DNA of 23,811 bases from a virus (IMGVR_UViG_3300023119_000124:1-23811); one strand, 5' to 3'. Shown: positions 7,164 through 14,086, numbered from the stretch's first letter. The notes: generated from the letters alone by a model not told the origin. Translations and numbers: made by a program.

Positions 7164-8786
7164 TCAAACTACCTTACCTGATTTAATATAAACATCTATT
7201 TTTTGAATGGACAAAGGGTTTTGGTTTATGTCTGCTTCAAACCCTAACTGCAAGATTGAACCTGAACCACCTAAGTTTGCTTTTACTTCTTCGAGCTTTA
7301 AACCTGACGTATATTCTGCAATGTTGTATTCAGAAATGTTATACTCAGATACTGTAGCTCCTGATGCAAGTGTTTTAGTTATTGACCTAAACGAATCAAC
7401 ATAATCAAAACCGTACTTTAATGCTACGTCTTGACCTACACCACCAATAACAACAAACGTACCTTTTTTTAAAAACTTTAATGACGTAGGATTACCTAGA
7501 TCAAAATAGTTTGTGTAATACCTAAGTCTATATATATCTGTATTGTCTAAGAATCCAAAGTATTTACCAATGTATCCTTCTTTACCTATCAACAAATCAC
7601 CAGCAAACGTTACATGTAATGATTTAGGTTTTATACTATCCCAGATAGTAGCTCTAGCTGAACCATTTTGTAGCCTACCTCGTAAATCAAAACAGTACAC
7701 ATAGTTAGATGAAGGTAACGTTAATAAATAAAAAGCATCTCGTGGATAGTAAGCAGCTTTAATCTTTTCTTTGTTTGATTCTGATGCAACAAAACCAACC
7801 AAGTCATCTCTGACATTAAAAGATATATCGTTAATAGGTGCTGACTTTTCTTGGACAACACGAGCAATACTTCTTACTCCAGTATCAGACAAGAACATTA
7901 CATCTGTACCAGTATTAACGATACTATCTCTTGCAATACATCCTACGTTAGCAATTAAGTCAACTAACTCTAACCGTGTTACATCAATAGGGTTAGCGTA
8001 AACTGCAATGTTTCTCTTACCAAAGATAATTAAGAAACCGTTGTGTGCTGCTAGTCCTATTACCTCGTCACCATTAGGAAATACGTCTACCAAAGATAGA
8101 TAACCTGAATCACCAGTAGACAGATTTGATCCGTCCAGTAATGCACTAAAGTACACTGTCTGTGTGTCTCCAGCAATATCTGCCCACCAAGTACGACCAT
8201 AAGCTCCTAATACAAAGTTAGGTTGAAATTGTGTTTCGTTACCGTCATAAGGCGTAGGAACAGAACCAACAGCATTAGTACCATCGTCTAATACTTGAAA
8301 GCCATAACTTCCTGTATGTGCGTGACCAGTACCTAACTTATGAAATACTAAAGGTACATGACCTGCTTGTGCTAAATAAGCATGAGGACTAATATCTGGT
8401 CCTTCACCGTACACAATGCTAGATGCTGACCAATCGTTACCCGATATTGTGTAACTGATTGTAGACGTTCCTGCATTGTCGTACACTGACTCAGTTGTTA
8501 TTGTGCCACTAGCAAAACTAAATAACTTATTGTTACCACCAGCTAGTACAGTAGCTGTCTCTGGTAACTCAAACAAGAACTCAATATCGTTAGTTGACAA
8601 ATCTGTGTTAGTAGAAGCATTTTGTTTTTGCCACCCACGTCTAGCACCAATACGTCCAAACTTATCAATCACACAATTAAATGCTTCTAATGCGTAACCT
8701 GATGACAAATCAACACTACTTTCCTGCGTATTAATACCAAGAAAACCTGGTGCTGAAATAGTAGATGTTTGTAACGGTTTAGCCAT
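7164..8786 (-). CDS. Tail nozzle / tail tubular protein B-like protein
   Basis: About 540 residues from the chosen ATG at 8786. A TTG 15 bases upstream lengthens the frame, but the ATG forms a TAATG overlap with the adaptor gene stop and gives the expected MAKPLQTSTISAPGF start. The early part has LGINTQESSVDLSSGYALEAFNCVIDKFGR, broken here for reading: the segment INTQESS, then DLSSGYALEAFNCVIDK, then a RRGW turn. This opening is typical of beta-propeller nozzle proteins that follow the adaptor in short-tailed phages. The rest is beta-rich with many YLSLVD, FLIIFGKR and LYLLTLP-like strands. In the virion it would plug the tail tip and gate DNA exit. Function is inferred from order (adaptor, nozzle, internal proteins) as in T7; direct homology to gp12 is likely but remote. 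Confidence 0.72.
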   Translation of the reverse strand: MAKPLQTSTISAPGFLGINTQESSVDLSSGYALEAFNCVIDKFGRIGARRGWQKQNASTNTDLSTNDIEFLFELPETATVLAGGNNKLFSFASGTITTESVYDNAGTSTISYTISGNDWSASSIVYGEGPDISPHAYLAQAGHVPLVFHKLGTGHAHTGSYGFQVLDDGTNAVGSVPTPYDGNETQFQPNFVLGAYGRTWWADIAGDTQTVYFSALLDGSNLSTGDSGYLSLVDVFPNGDEVIGLAAHNGFLIIFGKRNIAVYANPIDVTRLELVDLIANVGCIARDSIVNTGTDVMFLSDTGVRSIARVVQEKSAPINDISFNVRDDLVGFVASESNKEKIKAAYYPRDAFYLLTLPSSNYVYCFDLRGRLQNGSARATIWDSIKPKSLHVTFAGDLLIGKEGYIGKYFGFLDNTDIYRLRYYTNYFDLGNPTSLKFLKKGTFVVIGGVGQDVALKYGFDYVDSFRSITKTLASGATVSEYNISEYNIAEYTSGLKLEEVKANLGGSGSILQLGFEADINQNPLSIQKIDVYIKSGKVV

Positions 8787-9433
8787 TACGCAACATGCCA
8801 AACGTATTCATCACGATACCTGCCGTTTTCAATAGCTATATGATCTGCCAATGAAATATCTGCTAATGCAGTAGCTTCTTGTGCAGACAATCCACCATCT
8901 TCACCACGCTCTGCTACAGCCATAGCATAAGCATACTTAATAACAGGTTCTGCTGGTACTTTTAATGCGTCACTGTTAGCTGATAAAGCTGCTTGAGGTT
9001 TGTAGATGTTAAAGAAAATATCATACGCACCGTCAGGTATAGGATACAGATCAACTTGTGTGTCACCATTAGTATCTACACCGTTAAAGTTGTAGTACAT
9101 TGGTGATCCTTTTTGTGGTGACTGATTAAGAAACCAGTTATTCATCTTGCTAAAAGGAACGTACTCAAGAAACAAATCATCTGGACTATTGATAACATCA
9201 ATAACTTTAAAGCGTTGACCAGAACCTGTCATCACATAGTTAAACAGATCATTAGCTGTAGTCACAGTAAGTGTCTCAGACAATGCGTTCCACTGATAGC
9301 TATCTTCAACTAATCGTTTAGCATCATTAACGTACTTACTAAGCAACTTAGAGTATGGCGTGTCAGTAACAGCAGTTACCTCATCCTCTCTAAGCCTTAC
9401 CAACACATCATTGACAAGTTCTAAGTAGTTCAT
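8786..9433 (-). CDS. Tail adaptor protein (tail tubular protein A-like, T7 gp11 type)
   Basis: A 215-residue protein starting MNYLELVNDVLVRLRE, followed by YSKLLSKYVNDAKRLVEDSYQW. This helical opening is typical of adaptors that dock on the portal and receive the nozzle. The middle is beta-rich (SQPQKGSPMYYNF, DTQVDLYPIPDG, YDIFFNIYKP). The C-terminal helix, EPVIKYAYAMAVAERGEDGG, is characteristic of the same family. The ATG at 9433 overlaps by four bases (ATGA) with the stop of the preceding 40-residue gene, so translation is coupled. In podoviruses twelve copies form a ring between portal and nozzle. The family call is strong on N- and C-terminal signatures plus position directly before the nozzle gene. 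Confidence 0.82.
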   Translation of the reverse strand: MNYLELVNDVLVRLREDEVTAVTDTPYSKLLSKYVNDAKRLVEDSYQWNALSETLTVTTANDLFNYVMTGSGQRFKVIDVINSPDDLFLEYVPFSKMNNWFLNQSPQKGSPMYYNFNGVDTNGDTQVDLYPIPDGAYDIFFNIYKPQAALSANSDALKVPAEPVIKYAYAMAVAERGEDGGLSAQEATALADISLADHIAIENGRYRDEYVWHVA

Positions 9434-9552
9434 TTCTTCTTCTTCCTAGCCGTAGATAAGGCAATAGCTACCGCCTGTTTCTGTGGGTAGCCTTCCTTCT
9501 TTAGCTTCTTGATGTTAGAACCTACGTTCTTCTTACCTTTTTTTAGAGGCAT
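9430..9552 (-). CDS. Very small basic protein with GYPQKQAVAIAL helix, 40 aa
   Basis: The gene is a 41-codon frame whose ATG at 9552 overlaps the stop of the Cys-rich peptide gene (TAATG) and whose TGA overlaps the adaptor start (ATGA). The protein starts MPLKKGKKNVGSNIKKLK and then has GYPQKQAVAIALSTARKKK. The YPQKQAVAIAL(S)xAR helix is a recurrent module of small phage and prophage proteins (a DUF6496-like sequence by memory). Thirteen or so Lys/Arg in 40 residues suggest nucleic-acid or virion contact. Function is unknown. The tight coupling on both sides and the conserved module make it a real gene despite its size. Confidence 0.8.
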   Translation of the reverse strand: MPLKKGKKNVGSNIKKLKKEGYPQKQAVAIALSTARKKKK

Positions 9553-9641
9553 TACTTCTTTGTCTTTCTCATAGCTTTTTTTAAACACTTACCAGCAGCT
9601 TTACATTTTTTAGGGTAAGGACAAGTAGGACATGGTGTCAT
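9552..9641 (-). CDS. Four-cysteine micro-protein, 29 aa, possible zinc binder
   Basis: The 29-residue product begins MTPCPTCPYPKKCKAAGKC and ends in a Lys-rich tail. Cysteines at 4, 7, 13 and 19 give C-x2-C-x5-C-x5-C, which could bind one zinc ion or form two disulfides. AGGAG at 9649-9653 (complement) sits seven bases before the ATG, and the stop shares a base with the next start. I recall similar Pro/Cys/Lys micro-proteins in marine phages, none with a known role. Candidates are a virion cement peptide, a nucleic-acid binder or a host-factor modulator. The good ribosome binding site and coupled stop support translation; function is not assigned. Confidence 0.75.
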   Translation of the reverse strand: MTPCPTCPYPKKCKAAGKCLKKAMRKTKK

Positions 9642-9648
9642 TGATTAG

Positions 9649-9653
9649 CTCCT
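9649..9653 (-). promoter_or_regulatory. Ribosome binding site of the four-cysteine micro-protein gene
   Basis: AGGAG on the minus strand, seven bases upstream of the ATG at 9641. It overlaps the stop codon of the preceding 114-residue gene. It is the main evidence that the 29-codon frame is translated. Confidence 0.7.
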
Positions 9654-9996
9654 ATGAGTGGAATTGAATAGCCTCAGCAGGTCTGAGTTCTACGGTTGCA
9701 ATATATGTTAATGCGTTTGACCCTGCATTCTCAACTCTTATTTCATCGTTTTCTTGCAGAGCTACAACAGCATCAGATAATAAAATATACTCACCTACAC
9801 CTAAGTTCTTACCTTGTAGTATGGTATACTTAGTTGATGTATGACTATCCCACCAGTAAACTTTAGGCGATTCAGTACCCGCTGTACTAGAAACAAACAT
9901 CATGCTCCACAACCCAGTGTTCTTAGGAGGTACAGTAAACAGCGTATGTTCACCTGTTGTTGTTCTTGTTGTAACTGCGCTTACGGTTCGAGCCAT
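9652..9996 (-). CDS. Hypothetical beta-rich virion-type protein, 114 aa
   Basis: A Thr/Val-rich protein without Cys. It begins MARTVSAVTTRTTTGEHTLF and contains LWSMMFVSSTAG, VYWWDSHTSTKYTIL, GEYILLSDAVVAL and TYIATVELRPAEA, alternating strands that suggest a small beta-barrel or sandwich. No signal peptide or membrane segment is visible. Its start lies 47 bases inside the preceding lipoprotein gene, a longer overlap than elsewhere in the window. It comes between lysis-type genes and the tail adaptor. Such small beta proteins in this slot are often minor structural or capsid-decorating proteins, but I cannot name a family. Function unassigned. Confidence 0.7.
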   Translation of the reverse strand: MARTVSAVTTRTTTGEHTLFTVPPKNTGLWSMMFVSSTAGTESPKVYWWDSHTSTKYTILQGKNLGVGEYILLSDAVVALQENDEIRVENAGSNALTYIATVELRPAEAIQFHS

Positions 9997-10390
9997 GTAT
10001 TATTCTTTCTATCGATCCTACAAAACCATTCCAGATTTCTTGCGGACTTGGAAGTAACCAACCTAATACCAATAACAATAAATACCAAATAGGTACGTTA
10101 GTGTTATTTTGCACTAGACTTTCTACTTTCTCTGATGTTATACTTGTGTCATTGTCTTTCTTGGTTTGATTGACATTGACATTTTCACCTTCAATCTTTG
10201 TGTTCTCTTGCTTGCCTACAAGTTGCTGTGTATTCTCTTTACCTACCTGAGCATTAGCATTAACGTTAGTACCTGATTTACCAGGCATTAACGCCTTTGC
10301 TGCCGTTATTGCAGAGCATCCCTGTAGCATCGTTATACCACAAAACGCTATAAAAGTCAAGTACTTTCTATAATCTTTTAGCAATGACAT
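9950..10390 (-). CDS. Lipoprotein with C-terminal membrane helix, candidate unimolecular spanin
   Basis: A 146-residue protein with two membrane-targeting elements. The N-terminus has a basic start (KDYRKY), a hydrophobic core and the lipobox LQGC with Cys25, a signal peptidase II site. Ser at +2 predicts sorting to the outer membrane. Residues about 40-98 are Asn/Gln/Glu/Lys-rich and hydrophilic, fit for the periplasm. Residues 99-114, VPIWYLLLLVLGWLLP, form a membrane helix, followed by a basic tail (NRKRSYNKNNNR) expected in the cytoplasm. This outer-membrane-lipid plus inner-membrane-helix layout is that of the u-spanin of phage T1, which fuses the two membranes at the end of lysis. The 64-residue holin-like gene precedes it and overlaps its start by 23 bases. 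Topology is read from sequence; spanin function is inference. Confidence 0.72.
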   Translation of the reverse strand: MSLLKDYRKYLTFIAFCGITMLQGCSAITAAKALMPGKSGTNVNANAQVGKENTQQLVGKQENTKIEGENVNVNQTKKDNDTSITSEKVESLVQNNTNVPIWYLLLLVLGWLLPSPQEIWNGFVGSIERIIHGSNRKRSYNKNNNR

Positions 10391-10562
10391 CGACCAACCA
10401 CCCTAGCGATGCACCTAAGATCAACAGCAAAGCACCAGCACCTTTCCACTTAGTAACTACATCAGACATATTCTTAACGTCCTGACGTAGCTCTTTCATC
10501 TGGTGCTGTAAGGATTCAACCTGAGCTTCTAGTCTACCTATCTGTTGGTTTAAGTCATCCAT
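10368..10562 (-). CDS. Coiled-coil plus C-terminal membrane helix protein, holin-like, 64 aa
   Basis: The ATG at 10562 overlaps the upstream stop (TAATG) and is preferred to a GTG two codons earlier. Residues 2-36 form a regular heptad helix (DLNQQIGRLEAQVESLQHQM, ELRQDV). Residues 41-60, GAGALLLILGASLGWLVDVI, are one membrane segment with small residues, and the end is AKRL. The design matches XhlA-like and other single-helix lysis proteins with a cytoplasmic coiled coil. It lies directly before the lipoprotein with spanin topology and after two other small genes, which together read as a lysis cassette. The opposite-orientation membrane protein at 10806-11081 could be its partner (holin/antiholin). 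Family assignment is by topology only. Confidence 0.72.
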   Translation of the reverse strand: MDDLNQQIGRLEAQVESLQHQMKELRQDVKNMSDVVTKWKGAGALLLILGASLGWLVDVIAKRL

Positions 10563-10822
10563 TACCACTTCACCTTATTTGCCCAGTAAGCTGCTGACAT
10601 TTTGCCCTTAGCGATATTCTTAGCATGACGAGCTTTAAATGACTTTTGTCTAGCTGTTGGTTGTCTATCGCCTGTGACACCCTGTTGACCAAACCTAATA
10701 GTCTTAACCTTGTCACCTTCTTTAGCTACAACAACGTGTGACTTAGTAGGATGACTTGGTGTACGCTTAGGCTTGTTGTAACCTGATACACCTGCTCTTG
10801 CTAGTCTACTGTCCTTTTTCAC
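10562..10822 (-). CDS. Conserved basic hypothetical protein, 86 aa
   Basis: Starts with GTG at 10822. GGAGG seven bases upstream, located inside the preceding gene, supports this start. The protein is strongly basic and has KPKRTPSHPTKSHVVVAKEG, TIRFGQQGV, then RQKSFKARHAKNIAKGK and ends SAAYWANKVKW. I recognise this as a widely conserved phage hypothetical (GVxGxNKPKRTPxHxTKSHVVVAK, RxSFKARHAKNIxKGKMSAAYWANKVKW). I believe it falls in a DUF6321-like family, but cannot confirm that. No function is known to me; charge and the YWANKVKW end suggest DNA or virion contact. It overlaps the preceding gene by 17 bases and is coupled to the next by TAATG. Confidence 0.82.
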   Translation of the reverse strand: MKKDSRLARAGVSGYNKPKRTPSHPTKSHVVVAKEGDKVKTIRFGQQGVTGDRQPTARQKSFKARHAKNIAKGKMSAAYWANKVKW

Positions 10823-11081
10823 TCTTAGCCTCCAATAGTTTTACTCTAACGTGTAGGTCTGCTAGTCTTTCAATGATCTCTTCTTTTAGTTCCTGTCTTG
10901 CAAAAGCATTACCAGGGCTAGGAATAATCTGTCCCTGTGGATCAACCAACATCATCATGTTAGCTTGTAGTAATTGGATGTCACCTCTTAGCTCATTAAC
11001 ATTACTAATTACCCACCACATTGCAGCCAACATGACAGGTATGATTCCAGCAAGTAATGTAGCTAAGTCAAAGTTCTTCAC
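10806..11081 (-). CDS. N-terminal membrane helix plus coiled coil protein, 91 aa
   Basis: Starts with GTG at 11081, overlapping the upstream TGA by four bases (GTGA). Residues 6-27, LATLLAGIIPVMLAAMWWVIS, form one membrane helix. The following NVNELRGDIQLLQANMMMLV, a Pro/Gly break (DPQGQIIPSPG) and a charged C-terminal helix (residues 60-87, ELKEEIIERLADLHVRVKLLE) look like two coiled-coil segments. This is the mirror layout of the 64-residue protein two genes downstream. An i-spanin (Rz-like, inner-membrane helix plus periplasmic coil), a holin or an antiholin are all possible. A Rz-like role would make the nearby lipoprotein a partner and not a unimolecular spanin. Position in the presumptive lysis cassette is the main evidence. 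Confidence 0.7.
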   Translation of the reverse strand: MKNFDLATLLAGIIPVMLAAMWWVISNVNELRGDIQLLQANMMMLVDPQGQIIPSPGNAFARQELKEEIIERLADLHVRVKLLEAKSEKGQ

Positions 11082-11200
11082 CTGAATAACTCTTTCTTTT
11101 GATTCCTACTCCTCTTAGCAATCTGAGCTTTCTTCTTACGCTTACTCATCTTAGATCGCTTAGGGATAGGTCTAGTGTGTTCTAGCTTTAGTCTAGCCAT
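11078..11200 (-). CDS. Very small basic protein, 40 aa
   Basis: The frame is 41 codons from the ATG at 11200, which overlaps the end of the previous gene by 8 bases. Its TGA overlaps the next gene's GTG. The product begins [20 protein letters not shown] and continues with [17 protein letters not shown]; over half of the residues are Lys, Arg or Gln. No domain is recognised. Tight coupling on both sides argues that it is translated; the alternative, that it is an accidental basic reading of a regulatory overlap, seems less likely. Nucleic-acid binding is a guess from charge. Confidence 0.6.
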   Translation of the reverse strand: MARLKLEHTRPIPKRSKMSKRKKKAQIAKRSRNQKKELFR

Positions 11201-11357
11201 CAGCAGCCTCTGGTGTGTTACCCTCTGCTAACCACTCTAAGTATTCTTGATAGTCTCTGTTTGCTTCGTCAAATGGAATAGTTGCGTTATCTGAAAGTCT
11301 AATAACTGCACTAGATGTTTCATTTGTTATTGGATGATTAGGTTGTAATTTATACAT
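11193..11357 (-). CDS. Small tail-fibre-associated protein with [18 protein letters not shown] end, 54 aa
   Basis: The ATG at 11357 directly follows the stop of the 339-residue fibre gene (TAAATG). The product starts [20 protein letters not shown], then has [20 protein letters not shown] and ends [14 protein letters not shown]. The pattern [36 protein letters not shown] is a very common small phage protein that usually sits right after a tail fibre gene. An accessory or assembly role for the fibre tip is the usual inference, not a demonstrated one. Conservation of the motif and the coupled start make it a confident gene. Confidence 0.85.
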   Translation of the reverse strand: MYKLQPNHPITNETSSAVIRLSDNATIPFDEANRDYQEYLEWLAEGNTPEAADG

Positions 11358-12377
11358 TTATAACTCCGCATCTAAAGTAAAAGCACTTATCCAACCAGTA
11401 GTTCCACTTATATAAAATTGAGTTACTATAGGTAAGTGATATGATGAATGATAATTAGAAGCAGTTTGTGTGCCAGTTGGCGATGCTCTCATAGGTTTTA
11501 AAGTTAATTGAACAAAAGAATAAGAACCATGAGTGCAAGCATAAAAATAATACCCTGAGTTGTAATCCCATTTTTGATAATACCTAAGACATAAATCTAA
11601 CTCAACGGGATAAGGACGATGCTCAAACTCAGTAGCTGACTCGCCAACCTCTAGTTGGACTCCTGTGAAATAAAATGTTGCTCCTGATGTTCCCATCCAG
11701 TCTGCTTGATTAGCAGTAGATACATAGTTTCCAGATTGCCAAGAATCTGTTGTTGCAGTTTCTTTGCTTGTTTGAGAACCTAATGTAATATCGATCAGTA
11801 CAGCACCAGCATTATCATTAGCCCATGTTCCCACTGTTGGACCAGTAACAGTAATTGTTTTCTTTTCCCATGTGTCCGCAGAAGAAATCGTAACCTCTGA
11901 CACATAACTATAAGTTCCGTTGTATGGTCTAAAAGAAACGCAGTATGCTCCTGTTACACTAGACCTAACCCAAAAAGAAAATGTCACATCTTTTGCGTCA
12001 GAAGTTCCCCAGTTTAAGTGAGCAATAGTATTGCCCTCTAGTCTTTGTCCAATAGCATAACCGTAGCTACCGCTATTTTCTGTTGTAGTTACTGTTAACA
12101 GAGCAGATGTATCAAATCCTGCTGGAGCAGTTGAACTTTGTTGCGTAGAAAATCTACCACTTCCTCCATAAGTTCTTGTGTTCCAACGATCTAAAGTATA
12201 TTGATTATCGGTAGTCATAGTAAACGCACTACCAGAATTCCTTTGGTCAATACGCATTGCACCGTTAATGATTAAGTTCTTGCCTACTGTGTTATAAGCA
12301 TTAGGCGTAGTGCCATTGATCGATGTAGTGCTACCACCGTTAGCATCTGTAATTGCGTTGACTGCAATGGTACTCAT
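11358..12377 (-). CDS. Tail fibre / receptor-binding protein with C-terminal fibre domain, 339 aa
   Basis: The largest tip-type protein in the fibre locus. It opens MSTIAVNAITDANGGSTTSI, a short leader shared in form with other fibre genes here (MST-L/I-x-V-D/N-x-I). Then comes GKNLIINGAMRIDQRNSG and LDRWNTRTYG, a signature of widespread phage fibre proteins with a jelly-roll carbohydrate-binding-like fold. Further on are VTFSFWVRSS, DTWEKKTITVTGP and YFTGVQLEVGESATEFEHRP, ending the conserved domain. The last 70 residues (Tyr/Ser/Gly-rich) are likely the variable receptor-contacting tip. It is preceded by an XkdW-like gene 2 bases upstream and followed by the 54-residue accessory gene. Receptor unknown. 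Confidence 0.83.
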   Translation of the reverse strand: MSTIAVNAITDANGGSTTSINGTTPNAYNTVGKNLIINGAMRIDQRNSGSAFTMTTDNQYTLDRWNTRTYGGSGRFSTQQSSTAPAGFDTSALLTVTTTENSGSYGYAIGQRLEGNTIAHLNWGTSDAKDVTFSFWVRSSVTGAYCVSFRPYNGTYSYVSEVTISSADTWEKKTITVTGPTVGTWANDNAGAVLIDITLGSQTSKETATTDSWQSGNYVSTANQADWMGTSGATFYFTGVQLEVGESATEFEHRPYPVELDLCLRYYQKWDYNSGYYFYACTHGSYSFVQLTLKPMRASPTGTQTASNYHSSYHLPIVTQFYISGTTGWISAFTLDAEL

Positions 12378-12379
12378 AA

Positions 12380-12646
12380 TTAACCTTTTGGATATTTGTC
12401 TTTAACTGCTTGAATCTGTGCAGCCATGTCAGCAGGAAATACTCCAGCATGAAACAAGGCATCTAACTGGTCACCAATAGCGGGATACTCTAATGCTCTA
12501 CTAAACTTGTATGCGTCTGGATCAACCCAAGCATTGACTGCATCCATGTCAATAGCAACTGAATTACCGTCAGCATCCATTGCGCCAGCAGTATCGTCAA
12601 TACAACGTACATTAGGATAAAGAGCGTAAATAGCTTTATGATTCAT
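12380..12646 (-). CDS. XkdW-like tail-fibre-associated protein, 88 aa (copy 2)
   Basis: The N-terminus reads MNHKAIYALYPNVRCIDDTA. The C-terminal signature is YPAIGDQLDALFHAG, a spacer, then IQAVKDKYPKG, as in the XkdW-like domain of phage tail regions. Those small proteins are often adjacent to fibres and are thought to help fibre assembly or form part of the tip. The ATG overlaps the stop of the 203-residue fibre gene by four bases (ATGA). The same pairing (VLQVV-type fibre followed by XkdW-like gene with ATGA) occurs again at 14437-15245, so this is one of two cassette copies. Acidic overall. Family call from the C-terminal motif. Confidence 0.75.
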   Translation of the reverse strand: MNHKAIYALYPNVRCIDDTAGAMDADGNSVAIDMDAVNAWVDPDAYKFSRALEYPAIGDQLDALFHAGVFPADMAAQIQAVKDKYPKG

Positions 12647-13254
12647 CCTGCTATCTCCATTGCTGTAATTGATGATGCTACTGCTGGATCATAATTAGTA
12701 GCATCTTGCCAACCATGGCTTCTATTTAAATAAACAGCATAAGTTGAGTAAGTTCCCATTTGCAATTTATATGTAGTACTGGATGTAGTAGCTGGAGAAT
12801 CTAAATAACAAATACTAAACGGTCCTAGGTGATACTGTTCATAAGCTCCATTAGCAGTATAAGCACCAAAAGCTGTAGACATTCTTGGTCTGCTTCCATT
12901 AGCATCTCCAATAGATATAGGAGTAGAATCTCTAACTAATCTAACCATTACTTGATAATTGTTATAACCACCCATACCATTAACCATAACTAATATTTTA
13001 TTAGAAGAACTTGAGGGTGTAATTGATACTGACATTCCAGTAACATCAGCAGGACTACTACCAAGAGCAGTTGTGCTAAACGTATCTGTCTTAACAGTTT
13101 GAACAACTTGCAATACATTACCAGCACGTTCTAGTCTATCAACTGTACCAGCAGCATCAGGTAAGTTAAATGTTCTGTCAGTATTGCTATTCGGGGCAGC
13201 AATGGTAAAGTTACCTGTCCCACTAGCGTTACCCTGAATTACAACTTTAGACAT
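12643..13254 (-). CDS. Small tail fibre tip protein, 203 aa (VLQVV type, copy 2)
   Basis: Starts MSKVVIQGNASGTGNFTIAA and includes RTFNLPDAAGT, a common fibre shaft motif. From about residue 46 it matches the 169-residue protein at 14736-15245: VLQVVQTVKTDTFS, a strand VSITPSSSSNKILVMVNG, VRLVRDSTPISIGD, LDSPATTSSTTYKLQ, and an end SITAMEIAG. The shared C-terminal domain is beta-rich and probably trimeric. The N-terminal leader differs from copy 1, so the two have different anchors or shafts on a related tip. It is coupled (TAAATG) to the gene before and by ATGA to the XkdW-like gene after. Likely binds host surface glycans; receptor unknown. Confidence 0.78.
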   Translation of the reverse strand: MSKVVIQGNASGTGNFTIAAPNSNTDRTFNLPDAAGTVDRLERAGNVLQVVQTVKTDTFSTTALGSSPADVTGMSVSITPSSSSNKILVMVNGMGGYNNYQVMVRLVRDSTPISIGDANGSRPRMSTAFGAYTANGAYEQYHLGPFSICYLDSPATTSSTTYKLQMGTYSTYAVYLNRSHGWQDATNYDPAVASSITAMEIAG

Positions 13255-13494
13255 TTACATATTCTCCACAACAGTTTTTAAAGCATCAACATCTGACGCA
13301 CTGTCAATATCTGTTTGTACTGTTTCGTACTTAGCTCTGATAGCTACCCTAGCCTCTTCAGCAGCAGTAGCGTCAGCACCAGGAATCTGTTTAGCAATCA
13401 CATCATCGTGTGGCTTAAACTCTTCCTCACGCTTAGCTCTACGCATCTCATGAGCTATGTCTTTAGCTTTAGTTAGATTAACAGTAATAGGCAT
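13255..13494 (-). CDS. Hypothetical protein of the fibre locus, 79 aa (MPITVNLTKAK family)
   Basis: The start is taken as the ATG at 13494, which shares a base with the preceding stop (TAATG); a TTG five codons upstream is less likely. The protein is helical: MPITVNLTKAKDIAHEMRRA, KREEEFKPHDDVIAKQIPG, then an Ala/Glu-rich C-terminal coil to VVENM. I have seen sequences of the form PITVNLTKAKxIAHxxRRxxREEEFxPxDxxIxKxIPG in marine phage fibre regions; none has a known function. A role as fibre connector or chaperone fits its location and coiled-coil look, but this is inference only. Confidence 0.75.
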   Translation of the reverse strand: MPITVNLTKAKDIAHEMRRAKREEEFKPHDDVIAKQIPGADATAAEEARVAIRAKYETVQTDIDSASDVDALKTVVENM

Positions 13495-13682
13495 TATGCG
13501 TACTCCCAAGCATTTCTAAAAGTTCTATCCCCAGGTATGTCAGTAACATCTACAATCTGATACTCCTTACCAGCAGGTACATCCTTAGCAGCAATCTGCT
13601 CAATAGTTAATCCTGAATTAGGAGCAGGTACTATGACTGCAACTCCTCCATCATCTGTGGGATATATAATTCTCTTATCCAT
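13494..13682 (-). CDS. Conserved small fibre-locus protein, 62 aa (RIIYPTDDGGVAVI family)
   Basis: Starts MDKRIIYPTDDGGVAVIVPA, then GLTIEQIAAKDVPAGKEYQI and ends DIPGDRTFRNAWEYA. The pattern (R-I-I-Y-P-T-D-x-G-G-V-A-V-I, C-terminal D-R-T-F-R-N-A-W) is a widely distributed small phage protein that I recall near tail fibre genes. Function unknown. AAGGAG about four bases before the ATG supports the start, and the stop is coupled to the next gene. Probably a fold of one beta hairpin and a helix. Confidence 0.82.
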   Translation of the reverse strand: MDKRIIYPTDDGGVAVIVPAPNSGLTIEQIAAKDVPAGKEYQIVDVTDIPGDRTFRNAWEYA

Positions 13683-13691
13683 TATTGCTCC

Positions 13692-14075
13692 TTATCTAAA
13701 AACTGCTAATTGATTTACATTAACATCTGCTAAAGTAGCACTTGTAGTAAAAGTGTTATAGTAGGCTTTAGATGTTGTTGCTGGGTTAGATACAGCCATT
13801 CGGTTATAGTTACTTGAGCCACCGTTTGTGACATTTAAATTAAGTCCAACTACGCAAACATAATTAGTATCCTCAAATGCGTTAGTAAAATTAACTTCAT
13901 AACGACCAACAGCAAGATCAGTAATACTGCCTACGTTAAATGATTCTCTAATAGCAACTGTCCCAGTACCATCAAAGTTTACCCAAGCCTTTGCAGAACC
14001 ATTAATGACGTTAGTCACATCAGTTGACTCTGTACCGTCTCTACTCGCTATCGTGTCTAGTTTAAGTGTACTCAT
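13692..14075 (-). CDS. Small tail fibre tip protein, 127 aa (AWVNF type, copy 2)
   Basis: The start is set at the ATG at 14075, giving MSTLKLDTIAS, matching the leader of the neighbouring paralogue; a longer frame to 14105 overlaps that gene and lacks this match. AAAGG precedes the ATG by about nine bases. The body shares KAWVNFDGTGTVAIRESFNV, SITD, then VGRYEVNFTNAFEDTNYVCV with the 117-residue protein at 14087-14440. This AWVNFxGxGTVAIxxSxNVSSITDxGxGxYTVNFTxAxxDxNY module is common in fibre tips of diverse phages. It would be a beta-sandwich, probably trimeric, binding the cell surface. The end LNVNQLAVFR differs from the paralogue. Confidence 0.82.
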   Translation of the reverse strand: MSTLKLDTIASRDGTESTDVTNVINGSAKAWVNFDGTGTVAIRESFNVGSITDLAVGRYEVNFTNAFEDTNYVCVVGLNLNVTNGGSSNYNRMAVSNPATTSKAYYNTFTTSATLADVNVNQLAVFR

Positions 14076-14086
14076 TTGGTTTACCT

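Noticed and set aside
8787-8801. TTG start five codons upstream of the nozzle gene ATG
   Set aside because: No ribosome site, and the internal ATG makes the TAATG junction seen repeatedly in this phage and the usual MAKP start.
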